Below, piece after piece: positions 5,745 through 9,156 of a stretch of 9,156 nucleotides of DNA. This stretch comes from Peptococcaceae bacterium BRH_c23 (lineage in GTDB: Bacteria > Bacillota_B > Desulfitobacteriia > Desulfitobacteriales > Desulfitobacteriaceae). The stretch is taken from NCBI GenBank assembly GCA_000961805.1, contig LADV01000078.1, positions 1 through 9,156 on the forward strand, given 5' to 3'. How positions within the stretch are numbered: position 1 is the stretch's first letter; every line of letters begins with the position of its first letter. Under the pieces are notes generated by a model. That model worked only from the letters and a program-made list of their open reading frames with translations, had not been told where the DNA came from and ran no database searches. Position numbers and translations under genes: made by a program.

Positions 5745-6438
5745 TTATGTATTAGAAAATGCTGGTCGAAGTTTTTGACTATGCCTTTGCCGCTCACCAA
5801 GCTAGGCACGCGGTTGCAGGGGGGGCTCCCCGGCAGCATAATGCGACCCAGCGCGGGTATTACTCCGAGGCCACGAGGAGGAATTCCTGCGCGGCAAAGA
5901 CCATAAACAACGATCTAAGCGCGGTTAGCTCCCCGAGAAATCGAGGGAAGATCTACCGCGCGCGGGCAAGCTCGGACAAAAAATGCAGCCTATCCTTTAT
6001 TTGGCTTATAAATCAGCCCTTATCTACATTAATATTAAAGGTTGGTTTTTGATATTTGCGTCAATAGATATTGGGGGTATGTTTCTTTGCATATTTATCC
6101 TTGATAAGTTAATGGTAGACGAGTATAAACACAAAATTCTCAACTAATAGAGCTTTTTTCAATAAACATCTCTTTCATTGTAGTGTTGATTTTGCTTGCG
6201 TTGTCGCTCTAATACGGGAATGGACGTTAATTAAATCTCCTCGACCTATTTGGCCAAGGGGATAATTTATGCAGTAAGTTAATTACTTAAAGCTGATAAG
6301 CATTCATAATGGCACATAGCCAGGGTTAGACACTACCCAGCCGATGGGCTATTCCTTAGGACTATCGTGCAAATTGAATTTCTCAAGCAACGAAATATGC
6401 GTTTGTCAGAAGTCGATTGGTATTGCATAAAATAAAGA
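5745..6438. other. Intergenic stretch: GC-rich debris, then AT-rich sequence
   Basis: From 5745 to about 5980 the sequence stays GC-rich like the oxidase gene and has short open frames with no ribosome site, no recognised motif and no agreement with a family. The 97-codon frame at 5759-6052 is open but its translation looks random. This part is probably decayed foreign DNA. From about 5985 the base composition drops abruptly. Apart from one possible small ORF (5983-6147) I see only short frames and a T6 run at 6152-6157 without a clear stem. No RNA gene or repeat was recognised. Confidence 0.4.
5983..6147 (+). CDS. Possible small membrane protein
   Basis: A 54-codon frame from ATG 5983 to TAA 6145. 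Its translation has a hydrophobic central part (about residues 11-40, including GWFLIFASIDIGG and MFLCIFIL) followed by a charged end, DKLMVDEYKHKILN, which is the layout of a single- or double-pass small membrane protein. There is no recognisable ribosome site upstream, the frame is also open for 18 codons upstream without an obvious start, and AT-rich DNA often yields hydrophobic translations by chance. I do not recognise it. It may be a remnant of a longer gene or not a gene at all. Confidence 0.25.
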   Translation: MQPILYLAYKSALIYINIKGWFLIFASIDIGGMFLCIFILDKLMVDEYKHKILN

Positions 6439-6458
6439 GAGCGGGTATTAAACCGCTC
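6430..6458 (-). terminator. Intrinsic terminator downstream of the 187-residue unknown gene
   Basis: On the minus strand GAGCGG, an 8-nt loop and CCGCTC form a perfect 6-bp stem (6439-6458), followed by TCTTTATTTTAT. It sits 108 bp beyond the stop of the minus-strand gene ending at 6567. Confidence 0.65.
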
Positions 6459-6566
6459 CAGTTTATCAGCCACTCTTTTTCCGACTCTCCAGATGAAGAT
6501 CTACTTATTATACGACTTAAATACTCATCGATATTGATAATGAAACCAGTCTGGGTTTCGGTTATA

Positions 6567-7130
6567 TCACTTCTCATTTGCCCAGCAACTGCTCTCATTA
6601 AGCAGATAATTACCGGATAGAACACCTATCGGAGGCGCAGACAAAAAAAGATTAATGTTTCGATCATCCGCGTCAAGAGTTAATACAGCATTTCGAGAAA
6701 AAGAAATATAATTTAATTTACCACTTTCGTTTTTTGAAGCGAAAGTTATTTCCTCAATTTCATTTAGTTTATGAAATCTTTGCTCTTCTATAAAAGCGAT
6801 TAAATCGTCTGGTTCATCTGTATGCAGCAATTCAACAAGCTCATCATACTCATCTGCGCTAAGTTCGTCTGTAAAACCTATTGACAACACGGTAATCCCT
6901 AGATGTTTAGCGAGTATTATAAGCTGTTCATAGCTTCTTTGTTCTACCTCAAATGGCTTTAGACGCAATAAGTCTTCAACACTTTTGATCTTATCTCCTC
7001 GCCATATCTTTCGATCAAAACCTAACAACGAGAAATCATTTGACCAAATTATTCCGTCCAAATTGGCTTGGATGTTATCATGGGCATTGTCAAATAATGC
7101 TTTATACAAATAAAATTTCTTCTTAACCAT
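6567..7130 (-). CDS. Hypothetical acidic cytoplasmic protein
   Basis: I do not recognise this 187-residue protein. It starts MVKKKFYLYKALFDNAHDN and contains a short hydrophobic strand-like segment (LGITVLSIGF, about 77-86). A strongly acidic helical region follows (DELSADEYDELVELLHTDEPDDLIAF, about 87-112, and EQRFHKLNEIEEITF to about 129), then a beta-rich end. There is no membrane segment or cysteine cluster. The ATG at 7130 is chosen because GGGAGG (7140-7145) lies 9 nt upstream and the TATAAT at 7168-7173 would place the transcript start downstream of the longer frame's start at 7193. The last residues (NESSCWANEK) look less ordered. Another frame stays open beyond the stop with coding-like content (DITETQTGFIINIDEYLS) up to the terminator, so a C-terminal frameshift is possible. 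The acidic character fits an immunity or anti-toxin role, but that is only a guess. Confidence 0.65.
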   Translation of the reverse strand: MVKKKFYLYKALFDNAHDNIQANLDGIIWSNDFSLLGFDRKIWRGDKIKSVEDLLRLKPFEVEQRSYEQLIILAKHLGITVLSIGFTDELSADEYDELVELLHTDEPDDLIAFIEEQRFHKLNEIEEITFASKNESGKLNYISFSRNAVLTLDADDRNINLFLSAPPIGVLSGNYLLNESSCWANEK

Positions 7131-7139
7131 AATAACCAA

Positions 7140-7145
7140 CCTCCC
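7140..7145 (-). promoter_or_regulatory. Ribosome binding site fixing the start at 7130
   Basis: The minus strand reads GGGAGG, 9 nt before ATG 7130. No comparable site precedes the upstream in-frame ATG at 7193. Confidence 0.65.
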
Positions 7146-7167
7146 TGAAAGAATCCTTTTGGTCATC

Positions 7168-7173
7168 ATTATA
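7168..7173 (-). promoter_or_regulatory. -10 element of the 187-residue unknown gene
   Basis: A perfect TATAAT on the minus strand, about 38 nt before the chosen start. The best -35 candidate is a weak AGGACA at 19 bp, so strength or regulation cannot be judged. Confidence 0.4.
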
Positions 7174-7301
7174 CTCAGTGTCAGTGGCGACATGTCCTTA
7201 CGGAGAATAATTAATGGAATAATATTGCATTAAACTTACAGCCTATTAACTCTTATTAAATTATTATAACATTAATGTCTAGCGAAACATGTCGAAACAG
7301 T

Positions 7302-7332
7302 TAAAAATAAACGCACCGCCCTTTTGGACGGC
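7302..7332 (-). terminator. Terminator-like hairpin, minus strand
   Basis: On the minus strand GCCGTCC (7332-7326), loop AAAA and GGGCGGT (7321-7315) pair fully if two G-U wobbles are allowed, and GCGTTTATTTTT follows. On the plus strand the same positions are mismatches, so the transcript, if any, runs leftward. No gene for it is visible. Confidence 0.45.
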
Positions 7333-7432
7333 TCGCGGAGGAGAATAACGTAAACTTCTCACAGGTTCTACAAAGCGCTCTAAAGGATCAGCTTGGCATT
7401 CATTAACAATATAAATAGAAATAATAACTACT

Positions 7433-7455
7433 GCAGCCTTAACCGGCTGCTTTTT
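7433..7455 (+). terminator. Terminator-like hairpin, plus strand
   Basis: GCAGCC (7433-7438), loop TTAACC, GGCTGC (7445-7450), then TTTTT: a textbook intrinsic terminator on the plus strand. No plus-strand gene precedes it within 900 bp. Confidence 0.5.
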
Positions 7456-7483
7456 ATGTAAGCGGTGGAACAAATAGCGTAGT

Positions 7484-7536
7484 ACTAAAAATTCACCCCG
7501 ATTTTCAACCAACCATTAAAAATCGGGGGCGAATTT
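7484..7536 (-). terminator. Strong intrinsic terminator of the 83-residue gene
   Basis: A long inverted repeat: AAATTC-A-CCCCGATTTT (7489-7505) pairs with AAAATCGGGG-GC-GAATTT (7519-7536), about 16 bp with a small internal bulge. On the minus strand it is followed by TTTTTAG. It begins 8 nt after the stop of the minus-strand gene ending at 7544. Confidence 0.75.
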
Positions 7537-7543
7537 CGCGGTC

Positions 7544-7795
7544 TTACAAAAATCCTTCACTTGCAACATCCTTGATGTATTTATACTGTTTACGGATCAA
7601 TCTCTTGAACTGGGCTTCAGATAGTTCATCGTACTTATTGGTACCTTCTTCTAATAGACAATCAAAAATAAGTTCTGCATATTCTCTGTCTTCCCGAACC
7701 ATTTTCCGATAACGCTTTTCCACCTCATAGGGAAAGTCTAGATAAAAACTTATGTAGTCGATTTCTCCATCTAAAAACGATTTCGTCATATCCAT
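7544..7795 (-). CDS. Small acidic protein, possibly an immunity protein
   Basis: An 83-residue soluble protein, mostly helical and acidic: SFLDGEIDYISFYLDF (6-21), then charged helices (YEVEKRYRKMVREDREYAELIFDCLLEEG) and a basic end (LIRKQYKYIKD). The FL-G-I-x-F opening recalls small colicin-D-type immunity proteins, but the resemblance is weak and no toxin gene is beside it. The start is ATG 7795 or the in-frame ATG at 7789; neither has a Shine-Dalgarno site. The pdxS terminator lies only about 25 nt upstream. A TATACT (7816-7821) with a poor -35 inside that terminator could give a nearly leaderless transcript. The strong terminator right after it argues that it is or was an independent unit. 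It could be a remnant of a toxin/immunity locus. Confidence 0.55.
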   Translation of the reverse strand: MDMTKSFLDGEIDYISFYLDFPYEVEKRYRKMVREDREYAELIFDCLLEEGTNKYDELSEAQFKRLIRKQYKYIKDVASEGFL

Positions 7796-7816
7796 TATGT
7801 AGTTAATTTTACGATA

Positions 7817-7871
7817 GTATAAAATAAGGCCAGTGATAAATTAACTTAGTTAATCTTTCACCGGCCTTATT
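7817..7871 (-). terminator. Intrinsic terminator of pdxS
   Basis: AATAAGGCC (7823-7831) pairs with GGCCTTATT (7863-7871); inside, GTGA pairs with TCAC and TTAA with TTAA, making a long nearly continuous stem. On the minus strand the T-rich TTTTATAC follows. It lies about 64 bp after the pdxS stop. Confidence 0.7.
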
Positions 7872-7934
7872 GACCTTCCTCTAAAGGCAACTTACATCAG
7901 ACGATTATCTGTCCGTTTAGTTAAACTTATTCAT

Positions 7935-8819
7935 TTACCAACCGCGGTCTTGCATGCGCTCTGATTTAAGAAGAGTTGATATTTCAAGCCCTGGCATTGA
8001 TTCTCCCAAGTCCTTGGATATCTCCGCCAAAATCTGACTGTCACGGTAATGTGTCGTTGCAGCGACAATCGCTTTAGCACGTGCAGTTGGATTCTTCGAC
8101 TTAAAGATTCCCGATCCCACAAAGACTCCGTCACACCCCAGCTGCATCATCAAAGCCGCATCTGCAGGAGTTGCTATTCCTCCGGCTGCAAAGTTAACGA
8201 CGGGTAGCCTTCCAAGTTCCGCGACTTGAACCACTAATTCATAAGGTGCACCCATATTTTTGGCAGCGGTCATTAATTCTTCCTTCGGGAGGTTTTGGAG
8301 AAAGCGAATTTCACTCATGACCTTTCTCATATGACGAACAGCTTCCACAACGTTACCCGTCCCAGGTTCTCCTTTCGTCCGGATCATAGCTGCCCCTTCA
8401 CCAATTCGCCGAAGTGCTTCTCCTAGATTCCGTGCTCCGCACACGAACGGAACTTTAAAATCATGCTTGTAAATATGAAACTCCTCATCAGCTGGAGTGA
8501 GAACTTCACTTTCATCAATATAATCTGCTCCGAGTGTCTCTAAAATCTGAGCTTCGACCATGTGTCCAATCCGAGCTTTAGCCATTACTGGGATCGTAAC
8601 CGACTCCATAATCCGCTGAATAATAGATGGGTCAGCCATTCTGGCAACCCCACCATCCGCACGAATATCCGAAGGCACCCTTTCCAAGGCCATGACAGCA
8701 CAGGCTCCCGCTTCTTCCGCGATCTTGGACTGTTCAGGAGTCGTTACGTCCATGATGACTCCACCCTTAAGCATTTCAGCTAAACCTCTTTTTAAGGCCC
8801 AAGTACCCATTTCAGACAT
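7935..8819 (-). CDS. pdxS: Pyridoxal 5'-phosphate synthase lyase subunit PdxS
   Basis: PdxS joins ribose 5-phosphate, glyceraldehyde 3-phosphate and ammonia to make PLP in the DXP-independent pathway; ammonia comes from the glutaminase PdxT. The protein is 294 residues, exactly the family length, a TIM barrel that forms dodecamers. Key residues are in place: Asp24 (GGVIMD), Lys81 ([10 protein letters not shown]) and Lys149 ([10 protein letters not shown]); [14 protein letters not shown] (209-222) and [14 protein letters not shown] form the phosphate-binding part. The true start is ATG 8819, with AGGAGGAG 8 nt upstream; the longer frame from 8852 adds 11 unrelated residues. It lies downstream of tryptophanase on the same strand but behind a strong terminator, so it should have its own promoter in 8853-8909, where no clear -35/-10 pair stands out. 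pdxT, normally next, is absent: a terminator and an unrelated gene follow. Confidence 0.97.
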   Translation of the reverse strand: MSEMGTWALKRGLAEMLKGGVIMDVTTPEQSKIAEEAGACAVMALERVPSDIRADGGVARMADPSIIQRIMESVTIPVMAKARIGHMVEAQILETLGADYIDESEVLTPADEEFHIYKHDFKVPFVCGARNLGEALRRIGEGAAMIRTKGEPGTGNVVEAVRHMRKVMSEIRFLQNLPKEELMTAAKNMGAPYELVVQVAELGRLPVVNFAAGGIATPADAALMMQLGCDGVFVGSGIFKSKNPTARAKAIVAATTHYRDSQILAEISKDLGESMPGLEISTLLKSERMQDRGW

Positions 8820-8827
8820 TATTTTAA

Positions 8828-8835
8828 CTCCTCCT
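8828..8835 (-). promoter_or_regulatory. Ribosome binding site fixing the pdxS start
   Basis: The minus strand reads AGGAGGAG, 8 nt before ATG 8819. It excludes the upstream ATG at 8852. Confidence 0.85.
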
Positions 8836-8909
8836 AAACCATTATTTAACATCAGTTAAACCCCAACAGGAAACTTATCTACTGGATTAGTCATCTTTAG
8901 CCATCAGAT

Positions 8910-8941
8910 AAAAAAACCGATCAGGTTAGAAAACCAGTCGG
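8910..8941 (-). terminator. Intrinsic terminator after tryptophanase
   Basis: On the minus strand CCGA-CTGGTT, loop TTCT and AACC-TGA-TCGG form a bulged stem (8917-8941) followed directly by a run of seven T (8916-8910). It separates tryptophanase from pdxS. Confidence 0.8.
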
Positions 8942-8953
8942 GTCCGGAACGGT

Positions 8954-8987
8954 GCACTAGCACAGTAAACCTTCACTGCACTAGTGC
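8954..8987 (-). other. Stable hairpin between tryptophanase and its terminator
   Basis: GCACTAGCACAGT (8954-8966) and ACTGCACTAGTGC (8975-8987) form a 13-bp stem with an 8-nt loop. Two positions mismatch on the plus strand but become G-U and U-G pairs on the minus-strand RNA, so selection acts on the leftward transcript. No T-run follows directly; it may protect the 3' end of the tryptophanase mRNA or act with the terminator. Confidence 0.6.
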
Positions 8988-9024
8988 CTAAAACTTCTCG
9001 TTCGTACTTACAGGTTTTTAACCC

Positions 9025-9156
9025 TTAACCTTCGATAGGTTTAAGGTTACAGAGGAAGTGACGGAGTACTTTCGGCTCATAGGTGAATTCCAAGCCTTTA
9101 ATTTGGTCTCGACGTTCCCAAATCGCTGCTAGAGCATCCACAACTACATCCATATG
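9025..9156 (-). CDS. tnaA: Tryptophanase, C-terminal end (partial)
   Basis: The last 43 codons of a gene that begins outside the window; the stop is TAA at 9025-9027. The segment KGLEFTYEPKVLRHF, with a preceding HMDVVVDAL helix, is the characteristic C-terminus of tryptophanase, a PLP-dependent beta-eliminating lyase that splits tryptophan to indole, pyruvate and ammonia. The closely related tyrosine phenol-lyase has a different reading at the FTYEPKVLRHF stretch, so tryptophanase is preferred. The active-site lysine and the start are not in the window, so intactness cannot be judged. The next gene on the strand, pdxS, makes its cofactor. A tna-type leader or permease would lie outside. Confidence 0.85.
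   Translation of the reverse strand, partial: HMDVVVDALAAIWERRDQIKGLEFTYEPKVLRHFLCNLKPIEG

Larger units (their letters stand above)
7194..7485. other. Non-coding block with two opposed hairpins
   Basis: I see no convincing gene. The minus frame 7279-7512 is open but is crossed by three hairpins and lacks a ribosome site. The block holds a plus-strand terminator-like hairpin (7433-7455), a minus-strand one (7302-7332) and an AT-rich stretch (7200-7280). It may be a decayed mobile segment or an unrecognised small RNA region. Confidence 0.4.

Noticed and set aside
5745..5985. Structured RNA such as SRP RNA or RNase P in the GC-rich stretch
   Set aside because: Compared mentally with the conserved cores of these RNAs; none of the diagnostic motifs is present.
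5759..6052. 97-codon plus frame after the oxidase
   Set aside because: No ribosome site, crosses the composition break, and the translation has no recognisable structure.
7279..7512. 77-codon minus frame
   Set aside because: Crossed by three terminator-like hairpins, no ribosome site, and no recognised motif.
8562..8783. 73-codon plus frame within pdxS
   Set aside because: Antisense shadow of a certain gene.
1..9156. CRISPR array, tRNA or rRNA genes
   Set aside because: No regularly spaced repeats and no tRNA- or rRNA-like segments were seen on either strand.

Overview
The window looks like a chromosomal accessory region of an anaerobic, low-GC Firmicute, most likely of the Desulfosporosinus/Desulfitobacterium type. 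The reasons are a corrinoid/Fe-S reductive-dehalogenase-like protein, tryptophanase next to pdxS, strong AGGAGG-type ribosome binding sites and intrinsic terminators with T-tracts. The genus is an inference; there is no rRNA or other marker here.

Layout. Positions 1-113 hold what looks like the right end of an IS200/IS605-type element. A membrane-anchored RdhA-like protein follows (208-1566), then a MerR regulator with a C-terminal cysteine cluster (1655-2101). Convergent to it is a CopZ-N-like Fe-S/zinc metallochaperone (2195-2665, minus) with its own extended -10 promoter. From 2778 to 4258 lie small orphan genes: a hypothetical protein, a MazF/PemK-type toxin-antitoxin pair on the minus strand with a clear promoter, and a short possibly truncated DUF4085-like protein. 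Two dyad structures, one faintly attC-like, sit between the TA promoter and that last gene.

From 4394 to 5744 there is a visibly GC-richer gene for a berberine-bridge-type FAD oxidase, broken by one extra C in a C5 run at 5083-5087. It is followed by about 240 bp of GC-rich sequence without a convincing gene, then AT-rich sequence with one possible 54-residue membrane ORF. On the minus strand come an acidic unknown protein (6567-7130), a non-coding block with hairpins, a small acidic protein that may be an immunity protein (7544-7795), pdxS (7935-8819) and the C-terminus of tryptophanase (9025-9156).

Functionally, pdxS (PLP synthesis) lies just downstream of PLP-dependent tryptophanase, but the two are separated by a strong terminator and no pdxT follows. 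The MerR/CopZ-like pair suggests metal or redox handling. The middle resembles an insertion hotspot of single-gene units, each with its own terminator, rather than one operon. I see no wholly new multi-gene system. The strongest leads are the Tat-less RdhA without an rdhB partner, the MerR/metallochaperone pair, the attC-like dyad and the frameshifted foreign oxidase.
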